From Rhizomys pruinosus (Eukaryota > Chordata > Mammalia > Rodentia > Spalacidae): 64,000 bases of DNA. Shown piece after piece: positions 12,201 to 26,200 of the stretch; within the stretch, counting starts at the first letter, position 1; every line of letters begins with the position of its first letter. Made by a program: the position numbers and the translations under genes. Location of the stretch: assembly GCA_009823505.1 (NCBI GenBank), contig VZQC01007119.1, positions 38,574-102,573 of the forward strand, in the 5' to 3' direction. A model generated the notes under the pieces. It ran no database searches. It was given only the letters and a program-made list of their open reading frames with translations, and was not told the origin of the DNA.

Positions 12201-15200
12201 ATTGCTCTTGCAGATGACCCCAGCACCCATATGGCGGCTAAGAACCATCTTTAACTCCAGTTCTGGGGAAATCCATGCCCTCTTCTGACCTCTGCGGCAT
12301 TGCACGACAAGGGTGCACCAACCTACATGCAGACAGTACACTCATACACATAAAAAAAAAAATGTGTTCCTGGGCGTGGTGGCGCACGCCTTTAATCCTA
12401 GCACTTGGGAGGCAGAGGCACGCGTATCTCTGTGAGTCCGAGGCCAGCCTGGTCTACAGAGTGAGTTCCAGGACAGCCAGAGCTACAGGGAGACCCTGTC
12501 TCAAAAAAGACCCAAAAAAAAAAATATATATGTGTGTGTGTGTGTTTGAATGTATGTGGATACATATGTCCATGTATGCACATGCACGTGGGAGGCTGAT
12601 ATATCATCTTCCATCACTCTCCCACTGTATTCGTTGAGACAGAGTCTCTCAATTAAACCAAGAGCTCATGCTGGGCATGGTGGTGCTGACCTTTAGTCCT
12701 AGTACTCGGGAGGCAGAGGCAAGTGGACCTCTGTGAGATTGAGGCTGGCCTCGTCTACATAGTAAGTTCTAAGCAAGATGGGGCTATAGGAAAGACTGTA
12801 CCTCAAAAACAAAACGAAACAAAACAAACAAATAAACCAAAACCCAGAGCTCACAGCTATGGCTAGCCTCTCCAGCCGGAGCTCACAGCTGTGGCCAGCC
12901 TCTCCAGCCGGAGCTCACAGCTGTGGCCAGCCTCTCCAGCCGGAGCTCACAGCTGTGGCTAGCCTCTCCAGCCGGAGCTCAAGGCTGGAGCTCACAGCTG
13001 TGGCTAGTCTCTCCAGCCAGCTTGCTCTTTTTGCATTCCAAGGCTAGAGTTACAGGTGGGCTGTTCTGCCCATCAGGCATTTTACCTGGGCTCTGGGGAT
13101 CCAAATTTGACTCCTCACACCTGCACAGAAGCATGAGGCTGACCATCTTCCCAGCCCTAATTATTCACCTACAAGTTAAAAAATCTGGGAGATAGGGCTA
13201 TGTTAGACAGCCTCACTACTGTGATACCTGAGTTAGTCATCTTGAAGAGGGAACAATTTATTTTGACTTAGAATATTGAAAGTTTCAGTCCTTTCAGTTG
13301 CTCCCACTGCTCTTGAGTTGTGGGAAGATAATAATCTATACGATATTAGAAGTGTATGTTGGAGCCGGGCGTGGTGGCTCATGCCTTTAATCCTAGCAGT
13401 TGGGAGGCAGAGGCAGGCGGATCTTTGTGAGTTCAAGGCCAGCCTGGTCTACAGAGTGAGTTCCAGGTCAGCTGGGGCTACAAGGAGACCCTGTCTCAAA
13501 AAGACCCCAAAAAAAAAAAAAAAATAAAAGCAGTGTGACGTGTCTGGAAAAGCTTCTTAGTCCTTGGCAGCCAGGAAACAGAGGAAGTAGAGGAAATTGG
13601 GGGTACTGTGCTCCCTTTAAGGGCATACTCCCAGAGGACCAAACCCCTCCTACTAGATCACATTTCTCAAAAGCTCCACTATCTCCTGATAGTGTCTTGT
13701 TGGGAGCCAAGCTAGTAACATGTGGACCTTTCAGAAAACACCCAACCCACAGACAGGAAGATAGATCTCTAGGAACCAAATGAGAGCCAGGTCCGTGAGA
13801 CTGCCTATAACCTAAAACAGTGATTTTATTGGGACAGTTTATTTTATTTTATTTTTTTTAATTTTTTTATTAATTTTATTTCTGTATGTGTATGAATGTA
13901 CTGTCTGCATGCAGGTTTGTGCACCCGTGTCGTGCAATGCCGCGGAGGTCAGAAGAGGGCGTCAGATTCCCCTGGAACTGGAGTTCTCCTGGAATTGGAG
14001 TTTCAGACGGTTCTTGGCCGCCATGTGGGTGCTGGGGATTGAACCCAGGTCCTCTGCAAGAGCGGTCGGCGCTCTTAACCGCTAGGCCATCTCTCCAGCC
14101 CTTACTGGGACAGTTTAAAGAGCTAAATATCACAATTTCAGCTTCCATTTTGCAGAAACCTTTAAGGAACCACCACTAGATGATTTGTGGTGTAGTATCA
14201 AACAATATTCATGGTTATCTAAAAAGATAATGTTCCTTTTCTTATTTCTGTATTTTTGTGTGGGGCTGGACTTTAATGTGAATTAAAAGAATAGCAATAA
14301 ATTTAAAATTATGTAGATGATCTGAAAATCTCAGGTGTTTTCTCTTATACAGATACTGACAGATTTAGGAAAATGTGAAATAGTGTTGCTCTTCTCACTA
14401 AATTGTTTCTGTTAGTCCTCGTATTCCCCTGTGTTGAGCATGGTGTCTAAGGCTTTCCTTATACCTGCTAGGGCAGCCCTCAAGCACTATACTGGATAGT
14501 GACTTCTGAAGCTCCTCTTGGATCTTTTAGCTTTTTGTAGCTGAGCCTTTTGGGCCTCAATAATCCGAACTCCTGCTCTGTGGGCCGAATCATGAGTACC
14601 GAAGACTGGCGTTCACTTGTGGAAATGGCTTGTGAGAGCCAGGGATCTCCTTGGAATAATGGTCCTAGTGCTGTGTGTTGTAGCTTAAGGAGAGGCTATT
14701 AGTGTAGGGTGGACAAATGAGGAACCAAATAGCAGCAGATAATGAGTTCAAGAAATAAAAGGAGCTGGGTGGAAGTCTAGCATTTGAAGAGCTGGTACAG
14801 TACAAGTGAATCAAGTGCCTAAGAGAAAGGGGGGAAATGGGTGGTGACAGGAAATAACATGGGAGAACATTGGTTGATCTGCTTTTGGCAGTTTAGAAGT
14901 ATTTTATTATTTTTATTTTCTGTGTATTTTATGTGTATGGATGTATTACCTGCATGTGTTTAAGTCCACCCATGTCCTGCAATGCTTGTAGAGGACAGAA
15001 GAGGGCATCAGATCCTTAGAAATGGAGTTACAGATGGGTTTTTTTTGTTTGTTTGTTTGAATGAGAACTGTTTAATCATACAAAAACACAATTAAAAAGT
15101 ATTGAAATTACAGATGGTTTTTAGCCACCATGTGGGTGCTGGGAATTGAACCTGAGTCCTCTGCAAGAACAGCCAGTGATCTTAACTGCTGAGTCATCCT

Positions 15201-17380
15201 CTCTAGCCCCATAATAGCTTTTCTTAGGCAGCTGTTCTTTGTCTTGTCATATGACATACTTGCTTTCTCAGCTGCTGTGGTTAAAAACTATCAGAAGGGA
15301 GCCCGAGGCAGAGGCAGGTGGATCTGGTGGCACACACCTTTAATATCAGCACTCCGAAGGCAGAGGCAGCGGATCTCTGTGAGTTCAAGGCCAGTCTGGT
15401 CTACAGAGTGAGTTCCAGGACAGCTGGGGCTACAGGGAGACCCTGTCTCGAAAAGACCAAAAGAAAAAAAAACAAACCTATCAGAAGGGTATGTGAGGAG
15501 GCTCATGCTTGCTATGTAAGCATAATGATCTGAGTTCAGTCCCCAGTACTCTAGTTGAAGATCAAAACCAGATAGACCAGGCTAGCTTCAAACTTAGAGC
15601 AATTCTCCTTGTTTTAGAGTTGCAGGAGTGTGCCACACCGGGGTTTGAATTTAAAGTTCTAAAAAACATTTTTTGAAGGAGAGCACCATTATGAATATGA
15701 GTGTTTAAAAATAGGAAATGCTTATGGATAAGACAAAATTTTAAGAATGTTCAAAAAACAATGTTTTAATTTTTTAATCAATCCTAATTTTTCCCCTACA
15801 GCCCCTAAAAGACGACGGCCTGCACGCTCAATATTTGATGGTTTCCGAGATTTTCAGACTGAAACTAGTAGGTATTTGTGAATCAGTTTATCATTTTCTT
15901 CCTCTGTGTTTTTAAAAAGAAAACAATTCTAATTACCTTTTGGATGAACTTTGTTTAAAATGTGAAATTAGGACCAGGGAGATGACTGTGGTCCTTGCCG
16001 TGGTCGTCAAAGTTCAATCCCTGGGACACATTTGGTAGGAGGAAAAAGCTGACCTACTATAAGTTGTACACTCACTGAGACCTGTATACTCCCTCACATA
16101 CGGTCATTTTAAAAAGTGAAATTAGGGGCTGGAGAGGTGATGACTCAGCAGTTAAGAACACTGGCTGCTCTTATAGAAGACCCAAGTTTGGGGGCTGGAG
16201 AGATAGCCTAGCAGTTAAGAGCACCGACTGTTCTTGCAGAGGACCCGGGTTCAATCCCCAGCACCCACATGGCGGTTGAGAACCGCCTATAACTCCAATT
16301 CCAGGAGAACTCCAGTTCCAGGGGAATCCGAGACCCTCCCCTGACCTCCCAGGCATTGCACGACACAGGTGCGCAAACCTACATGCAGACAGTACACTCA
16401 TACACATACAAAAATAAATAAAATTTAAAAAAGATGTTAAAAAAAAAGAATACCCGTTTGAATCCCACCACCCACATGGCAGCTAACAACTGTCTGTAAC
16501 TCCAGTTCCAGGGGATCCAATGTCCTCTTCTGTTCCCTGTGGACATTCTACAACATGGGTGCACTTACATATATGCAGGCAGTACATACATACACACAAA
16601 AGTAGACATTAAAATATAAGTGAAGTCGTAGGGCAGGAGACATGGCTCTGTTGGTAGAGGGCTGACTGATGTGTGTAGAACCTCCCGGGGCTGAGACCCC
16701 GGCTGCAAGAACTGCTGTGATGGTATGTCTTGTAATCCCAGCATCCAAGAGATGAAACTGAAGAATCAAAAGTTCAAGAGTATCTGAGAACTTGTCTGAA
16801 AACAAAAATAAAAAACAAAAGTAAAGGTGATAACGCTGGCTCCTATCTGTAATTCCAACTTTTGGAAAGCAGAGGCAGGAGGATCACTTCCAAGTTCAAG
16901 GCCAGCCTGGACTTCATAAAGATCCTGTCTGAAAGAAAAAAGTTAAAATTATGAATTGAAATTCTTCATGATTAATTCCTTTTAACTGAATGTTCTAAAC
17001 TCTAGCATGTTTGCTTATAGAATAAAAATAATGTATCAAATCTGGTATTTTATCAACTTCATTAGATTCTGAATGAACATGTAAAGATTAACTCTTCTGG
17101 GGCTGGAGAGATGGCCTAGCAGTTAAGAGCGCTGACCACTCTTACAGAGGACCCAGGTTCGAAACCCAGCACCCACATGGTGGCCGAGAACCATCTGAAA
17201 CTCCAGTTCCAGGAGAACTCCAGTTCCAGGGGAATCCGACATCCTCTTCTGACCTCCGCGGCATTGCACGACACTGGTGCACTAACCCACATGCAGACAG
17301 TACATTCATACACATACAGAAATAAATAAAATTTTAAAATTTTTTTAAAAATTTAAAAAATTAAAAAAAAATAACTCTAT

Positions 17381-17411
<31 letters not shown>

Positions 17412-19953
17412 TGTCTTTTTGAGACAGGGTCTCCCTGTAGCCCCAGCTGTCCTGGAACTCACTCCGTAGACCAGGCTGGCCTTGAACTCACAAAGATCCA
17501 CCTGCCTCTGCCTCCTGAGTGCTAGGATTAAAGGCGTACACCACTACACCCAGCTAACTCTTATTTTATTAAATTTTTTTGGAAAACCTGATTTATCTCA
17601 GGATCTTGATATCTGATATCAATGAAAGCAATGACTAATGAAAATATTGTAAAGGAACAAAAAGGTCCCCCAGCCAGAGTAGCTGCTATTAATGTTCTAG
17701 CTGTGCTGGGTTTTGTAGCTTTCTTTTGAGATCTTCGGGGTACAGATAATTCATATGGAGAGAGTTGAAAAGGAGCCTAGACTGGCTTAGGTCATCAAAG
17801 GAATCTGCCCTTTTAGTAGATAGTGACAGCAATGGTCATAATCTCTATTGTCAGAATCCTTGGTGGCGCATGCCTTTAATCCTAGCACACGGGAGGCAGA
17901 GGCAGGCGCAGGCAGATTTTTGTGAGTTCAAGGCTAGCCTGGTCTACAGAGTGAGTTCCAGGTCAGCTAGGGGTACAGGGAGACCCTGTCTCAAAAAGAC
18001 CAAAAAAAAAAAAAAATTGGGAGCTAGAAAGCTGGGTGTGGTGGCACCTGTATTCCCTGTATCCTGGAGGCAGAGGCAGTCAGCTTTCTTAGAGTTCGAG
18101 GCCAGTCTGGTCTACATAGTGAGTTCCAGACCAGCTGGGCCTATAAGGAGATGCTGCTTCAAAACAACAACAAAAGATGACTTTTTTTTTTTTCCCATCT
18201 TTTTTGAGATAGGGTCTCCCTGTAGTACCAGCTGGCCTGGAACTTGATAAGTAGACCAGGCCAAGAAGTGAGATTAAAGGCATGCACCGCCATGCCTAGC
18301 CAACAGAAGATTCTTTCCTTTCCTTCCAGATCTTTGTATTTTTTCGTTGGCTATTTGCATTTGAGGTCAGGCACATCGTTCAAAGTATTCTTTTCAGTTG
18401 ATGCCAGGGGATTTGTTTATTATGTAATTCAAGACTTTTATTTTATGGCTAATTAAAACTTTTCCATCCTTCTGTGTTACAGTCAGGCAAGAACAGGAAT
18501 TAAGAAATGGAGGAGCAATAGATAAGAAACTAACTACTCTTGCAGATCTCTTCCGGCCACCCATTGATTTGATGCACAAAGGGAGCTTTGAAACAGTAAG
18601 TTGTTGGAGATTCTGTGCCTTAACTATAAATTCTTTTCCATTTTCAACATCATGTTTTTGTTGTTGTTGTTGTTGTTTTAAGGGGGAGTATGTCTTACTA
18701 TGTCGCTCTGGCTGGTGTGAAATTCACTATATAGACCAGGCTGGCCTAGAACTCACAGAGACCCACCTTCCTCTGCCTCCTGAGTGCTGGGATTAAAGGC
18801 ATGCACCACCACGCCCAGCCTAAATTTTTTTTTTATATGTATAAGTATATTGCTTGCATGCATGTAAGTGCACCTATGTCATGCAGTACCTGTGAAGGTC
18901 AGAAGAGGGTGTTGGATTCTCTAACTGGAGTTGTGGATGGTTGTTAGCTGCCATATGGGTGCTGGGAATTGAACCCAGGTGCACTGAAAGAGCAGCTAGT
19001 GCTCTTAACCACTGAGCCATCTCTCCAGCCCCATCATTTCTTTTATTTCATTTGCATACGTGCATTGCCTGCATGCGAGGAAGTGCACATGTGTTGTGCA
19101 ATGCCCCTGGAAGACAGAAGAAGGCATCGGAACCCCTGAAACTCAAGTCACAATTGGTTGTCAGCCCCTGTGTGGGCACTGGGAATTGAACCTGGGTCTT
19201 CTGCAGGAGCAGCCAGTGCTCTCAACTGCTGAGATATCTCCCCAGCCCCCCAGAATTTATTTTCTAAAAGCAAGAAATCCTTTCAGTATATAGGGAATTG
19301 CTGTCTTAATAATATTTTTTGCATACCTATACCTGTGGGTTATGCTGACATATTTCTATTAGCAATATATGAAACAAATTTCTAACAGCAGTGTATGAGA
19401 TTATTTGATGAAATCCTTTGATTAGCCCTGTGTGCCATCATTTTAGAATCTGCCATTTTGAAAGCTTACTCTTGAAAGCCTAAGTATCTTTGACTATTAT
19501 TGTGTATATCTAGTCTTGTTTATTAACCATTTATGAATAATATTTATCTTTTGCCTATATAATAGTCTCCCTCTTAGCTATAGTTTTGCTTTCTAAAGTT
19601 TTGTTTATGAGAGATCTAAAAATAATACATGATAGTTCTGGAAATAATTCATAATTTCTTAAAATTTATTTTTATTTGATGTGTATGAGTGTTTTACCTG
19701 CCTGTATGTAAGTGCACCATATGTGTCCAGTGACCAGAGTGCCAGAAGAGGGCATAATACCTCTGGGCTTGGGGGGAGGGGTCTTGGAAACACAGCTGTA
19801 CAGTGGCAAGATTTATCTTCCCCAAGGTTTTCCTACAGTACATGCATACACATACAAAAGTTTTTAAAAAAGCCAGTTTCTCTTTTAATAATTGAGGAAA
19901 GGTGTGAATTTACTTTGCATAGTCCTCAGTCCTCTGAATTTTACCATCATCTC

Positions 19954-19998
<45 letters not shown>

Positions 19999-22900
19999 AT
20001 CTTCCAGACAACCTCTCCCTCTATGCCCAGCTCTCCTGGAACTTGCTATGTAGACCAGGCTGGCCTTGAATTTACAGAGGTCTGCCAGCCTCCCAAGTAC
20101 TGGGATTAAAGGCGTGCACCACCACACCCTGCTCCCCTTGCTTTTTATTTGTATTTATTTATTTATTTATTTATTATTATTGGTCTTTTTCAAGACAGGG
20201 TCTCCCTGTGGCCCCAGCTATCCTGGAACTCGCTCTGTAGACCAGGCTGGCCTTGAACTCACAAAGATCCACCTGCCTCTGCCTCCTGAGTGCTAGGATT
20301 AAAGGCGTGCGCCACTGCGCCCGGCTTCCCCTTGTTTTTTAAAGCTGGAAGACCATTTAAATAGAATTTTAAAGGCAGTAAATAAGGCATGGAAGCTATA
20401 AATCTTAGTGTCTGCAAGAAAGATGGAGATGGAGATGGAGCTAGCCATGCATCTCGACTTAGGGTCCTAGAAAGCAGGGAGGCTCAGCAGTGGAGGTTGG
20501 CACGCAGCTGTGGCAGGTCCAGCGTCATGGGAATGTGGAGAGAGGTTCTTGAGAAAAAGTGAGGAAGTCCAGAGTGCTAGGGCAAATGTGCTTGGGACTT
20601 CACTCAGTGCTAAAGAGACAGAGAGCCGGGCGTGGTGGCGCACACCTTTAATCCTAGCACTCCGAGGCAGAGGCAGGCGGATCCTTGTGAGTTCAAGGCC
20701 AGCCTAGTCTACAGAGTGAATTCCAGGACAGCTGTGGTTACAGGGAGACCCTGTCTCTAAAAGACAACAACAACGAAGAGACAGAGAAAGGAGAGATGAT
20801 GCTTTTGAGTTAGAATTCAGAAAAGGCAGCAGACTTAGCAGTGAGTCTCTGTAGGCAACTGCCAAGTTCTATGACCTACACAATGCACATTATGTATTTT
20901 GTTCATACCCCCTATTTGCTTAGCCCCTTCTTTATGGCTAAATAAAACTCAATTTTATATGTATTCCTCCTTTTCTTTATTCGTCCTTTTGTTTTCATAT
21001 ATCGTCTAAAGTAAATAGCGCACAATAAACAGGTGTTTAGGTACCTGCCTGGTGTACTGACAGATTCTTTTGAGCATGTACATGGGATTGGCATAATGGT
21101 ATAGCTGCATCAGATGGTAGTTGTATTTATTGTTGCCATAGTGTCTCACTATGTAGCTTTTGTTGGCTTGGAACTCATTATGTAGACCAGGCTGTATTTA
21201 TTTATTTATTTATTTATTTTTGGTCTTTTCGAGACAGGGTCTTCCTGTAGCCCCAGCTGTCCTGGAACTCACTCTGTAGACCAGGCTGGCCTTGAACTCA
21301 CAAATATCCGCCTGCCTCTGCCTCCCAAGTGCTAGGATTAAAGGTGTGTGCCACCACACCCAGCTCAGGCTATCTTTAAACTCACAGAAACAGCCTACCT
21401 CTACCTCTTGAGTACTGGGATCAAAGATGTGCCCCCCATGCCTAGCTCTATTATTAGTTTTATGACAAACCTCCACATTGATTTACTAGACTGCACTAAT
21501 TTACCTTCCTGCCAGAGGTGTATGAGGATTCTTTTTCTCCTGCATTCTCAACAATACTTAATGATGTTGTTTTATTTTATGTGTGTATGTGTCTGTGCAT
21601 ACATGTATGTGAGTGCGCAAGGGAGCCAAATAGTCTTTGAATCCCCTGCACTTGGAGTTACGTGAGCTGCCTGACCTGGACCCTGGGAAACAAATCCAGG
21701 TCCTTTACAAGAACAGCAAGTGTTCTTAACTGCTGCACCATTATTATTGTTTGTTTGTTTGTTTGTTTGTTTTTGTCTTTTTGAGATAGGGTCTTCTTGT
21801 TAGCCCCAGCTGTCCTGGAACTCACTCTGTAGACCAGGCTGGCCTTGAACTCACAAAGATCCGCCTTCCTCTGCCTCCCTAGTGCTAGGATTAAAGGCAT
21901 GCGCCACCATGCCCGGCTATTGTTTTCTTAAGCATAGACATTCTCATGGGGTAAGAAGGAATCTCAGCATAAAAAGTATATGCTATTTGTACTTCTTTTT
22001 AGAACTCTGTTTAATGCATTTGCTCATGATTGCTTGGTTGATTTGTTTTTATGTGTGCTGTGCATTTAAGGGTTTGTTTGTTGCCTTTTGGTCATTTTGA
22101 GACATTGTCTCTCCGTAGACCAGACTGGCCTTGAAATCACAGAGATCCACCTGCCTCTGCCTCCTGAGTGCTGGGATTAAAGTCGTGCGCCACCATGCCT
22201 GGCCATTTCTAAACATTTTTATTTCAAATCTCTTTTCTTTTTTTTAAATTTTTTTTTATTAATTTTATTTATTTCTGTATATGTATGAATGTACTGTCTG
22301 CATGCAAGTTTGTGCACCCGTGTCGTGCAATGCCGCGGAGGTCAGAAGACGGTGTCGAATTCCCCTGGAACTGGAGTTCTCCTGGAACTGGAGTTTCAGA
22401 CGGTTCTCGGCCGCCATGTGGGTGCTGGGGATCGAACCCGGGTCCTCTGTAAGAGCGGTCGGCGCTCTTAACCGCTAGGCCATCTCTCCAGCCCTCAAAT
22501 CTCTTTTCACCCTTCCCAAAAAGACATGGGTTGGTATAGTAATCATAAAAAGGAGATAAAAACACAAGATTCAGGGGCTGGAGAGATGGCTCAGTGGTTA
22601 AGAGCGCCAACTGCTCTTACAGAGGACCCGGGTTCGATTCCCAGCACCCACATGGCAGATAAGAACCATCTTTAACTCCAGTTCCAGGGGAATCAGACGC
22701 CTTCTTCTGATCTTCCGAGGCATTGCACGACTCGGGTGCGCCAACATACATGCAGGCAGTACACTCATACACATTACAAAACAAAAAAACACAAGAGTCA
22801 AATGTCTCCCACATTGACACAAAAACTGGGAATTGTGCTGTGTGTGGTGGCTCATGGCCTTAATCCTAGCACTTGGGAGGCAGAGGCAGGCGGATCTTTG

Positions 22901-23207
22901 TGAATTCAAGGTCAGCCTGGTCTACAGAGCAAGCTCCAGGACAGCTGGGGCTACAGGGAGATCCTGTCTCAAATAGACAAAAAAATTAAAAAAAACAACA
23001 ACTGGGAATTGTACATGGGGTTTCCAACAGGACCTGCAGCAGCCTATTAAAGACAGTATTTGCCTCGTAAGACAGTATTTTCCGGGTGTGGTAGAATATG
23101 CCTTTAATCACAGCAGAGGCAGGTGGATCTCTTAAGTTCAAGACAAGCCTGGTCTACAGCTTCAGGCCAAGTGGGACTAAAGGAAGACCCTGTCTCAAAA
23201 AGACCAA

Positions 23208-23245
<38 letters not shown>

Positions 23246-26200
23246 GCTGGGTGTGGTGGTGCACTCCTTTAATCCCAGCACTCAGGAAACAGAGGCAGGC
23301 AGATCTCTGTGAGTTCAAGGCCAGCCTGATCTATATAGTGAGTTCCAGGACAGCTGGAGCTACAGGGAGACCCTGTCTCAAAAAAAAAAGTATTTATAGA
23401 AACCCGATTCTGGAACTAATCTACAGGGACATCCCGTCACCCTCCTCCCCCTTTATGCCCAGAAAAATACCAAAACATGTTTTGTTTATATCAGAACAGC
23501 TTTCTGTCTTCCCGTCTCACCCATTTAAGATTGGCCTGCAAGTCTATTTTAACCATTTAGTTATTTTTTATATTTTATGAAAATCAATTATACAGCAACT
23601 ATTTCAATATATTAAGTACAAAGGGGAGAATAGAGGAGGAAAGCCAAGTGGGAAGATGAGAGCCAGGCCTCGGTTTGGCTAGGAGAGCAGAGTGGCCAAG
23701 CAGGACAGTGGTGCAAGGATGAAAAACAAATCCTAGTTCCCACCAGTGGGGATCTTCCCAACACCCCAACTGCAGGTAAGACTAGACTTCTGGCAGCTAG
23801 TTATATCTCAGTGCTTGGCACTCTTAACTTCTGGGCTCAAAAGTCAGGGAGAGGTAGCAGGGGAAGAAAAGGATCTCTCGTGAGGAGGGGGTGTGGGAGT
23901 ATGTCCTCAGGTCCCCACTGACTGCTGGGATACAGCCTTCAAGCCGTCCATGCTCTTCTGGGCCAGGGTAAGGGCCGAACAGGGGGCTCCCAAGGGCACT
24001 TCAGGCTCTACTCTGACCTGTTCCCCAGTCCTTCTGAGATGTGCATTAGAGGGGCATTTCCTGCTGTCTCCACATCACCCCTGGCAAAACAAGGGCTTCT
24101 ACAACCAGCTCAAGTCAGTAATGGGAATGAAGGACTGAGAACCACGGGGACACTTGCTGTCAAGCCTTTCTTCTCAAGAGGCTGGCGCTGCTGTCCACAT
24201 TTATTTAACCTTGGCACTGGTGGGAGGCCAGGCTATGATCAGCTGTCACCCATGTACCTTTGATGTCCTCACATCTAAGCCCCTGCCTTCCTCATGCCTG
24301 TGGTCCCAACACAGACAACCTGAAGCCTCAGCACTACAGAGCTTTCCCAGGCCATTTGTTCTGCCTTGACTGCATCTGCTCTGTGTAGAAAGAGTGGATT
24401 TTTTCTGCCACAATAAGTTCTTCTCCAGTTACTTAATAAGCAACTGTCAACTTTAAAGTTCCCTCAGGCCAGGGATCACACCATGTCTTCTACCTTGGTG
24501 TGTCTTCCACACTTGCTAGCCCAGAGCTATGCAAACGTAGACTTAAGATTTTAAATCATGATGGTGTCTGAAATGGGAGAGAGGATCCCCTGGAGTTACA
24601 TATTAACCATTGAAGACCTCTGTGGATTCTGGACTTGGACTTTCCAGGATGGCTCTTTGTGAAAGAAGGCAGAATTCAGGGTATGCCAGTCTCTGGATTG
24701 TGTTCTTATGCTGTTGGCAATGCTGCCCTCAATGCCAAGGCAAAAAGAGGAAAAGAGCAATGAAGACCAGCAGCTCAGCCAGCCCATCTTGACGGTTAGG
24801 TTTCCCAGAGTAACTCTTTGGAAAAGCAGATTTACACGGCATATGACTGGCTGTGGCCAGCTGCATGAAGACCACTAAAAGGAAACGGATTTTTTTTCCT
24901 CCCTCCCCCACATCTACCTGGAAAACAAGCAACTTTCAAACCAGCATCTGACAGACTTCCCACTAAATGAAGGGTAATGGGGTCTGACTCGGGAAATGTC
25001 TGGGTTGCAGGTATGAACGTGGGAAGATGAAGAAGCCCTTGCTACCTCCCATCTCGGAGGCGAGGTGACAATGATAAACCTACAGTCATGAGATGCAATG
25101 CTCTCTTCCACATTTCCTCTCACTAGGTGGCAGATAGAGGTAACACTGTCTCCTCAGCTGTGGGTTTGTCACAAAGCAGCTGGAAACAGGCTCCATTAAC
25201 CTTGGCAGCCCAAGACTGGAGATCTGAACTAACTACTCCAGTGAACTTTGCCATTGCCTTGACAGCTGGTAGAAGCAACGGGAGTGAAGCTGGATAGAGC
25301 AGCTGTGCCTGAGCTGGCAGCGGACCTGGGTCTCCAGCAATAGAGGAACCTCCCATTCTTGGAGTGCTCGCTTAATGAACTCTACCACAGACTGACAGCA
25401 CTCCTCACACCTGGGATGGCACCGTAGGCTGAAGGTTTCTCTAAAGTGCTATTCCGACGTAATGGACAATCAAACACTGAGGCCCTGGATGTAGCTGGGA
25501 TCAGAGCTGTCTCATATCAGGGAGGATCATCTGGCTTTCCTTTCAGCTTCATCTCTGCATCTTCCTAATTCATTTCCCCCTAATACCAATCACACTTCTC
25601 CAACTCTCAAAGGCTGCTGCAAAGCTGCTCAGTCAGGCCAATAGAGGGGACACTGGAGGTGCTGGCAGGGGGCTGGCTGTGCAGAGATTGAGCTGCTCTG
25701 GTGGCAGCAATCGGGGGATTGTATGTAGGAAGCTCAGTGGGTAAAGGCACTTGCTGCCAATTCTGATGACCTAAATTTGATTCCTGGGACCCTTGTGGTA
25801 GAAATGTAGAACCACCTCCTGCAAGCTGTCCTCTGACCTACACATACACGTGCACACAGACATAAATGTAAGAAAAAATTTAGAATGATTCTATAAAATA
25901 ATATATGCCTAATAATTAAAATAGAAATATTTGGAAATGCATTGAAAATAATGTTTAAGAAAATAAAACAGGTGTGGTGGACATGCCTTTAACCCTGGCA
26001 CTCCAGAGGCAGTTGGATCTCTGTGAGGTTGAGGTCAGTCTGGTCTCCATGGAAGTCCCAGGCCAGCCAGGGAGACCTTGTCTCAGAAAGAGAGAAAACA
26101 GTATGTAGTTATGTACACGTCACTTCCATTTATAAGGAGAGGTGTTTTTCTGAATGCAGGTTGAAGAAGATAGAATTATGTGAATTGTTGATCTTAAGAT

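Larger units (their letters stand above)
3287..15801 (+). other. UBXN7: UBXN7 intron, 12.5 kb
   Basis: The intron lies between exons 3219-3286 and 15802-15867. It holds the composite repeat 3392-6218, L1 fragments at 7511-7738 (+) and 8546-10860 (-), ID elements, a 32-bp minisatellite at 12846-13022 and about 30 SINEs. No additional coding exon was recognised. Confidence 0.9.

Noticed and set aside
24039..25356. Small ORFs on both strands beside the SOCS7 retrocopy
   Set aside because: The minus-strand 25123-25356 frame is out of phase with the SOCS7 reading and matches nothing; the others look random in retroposed or unassigned sequence.
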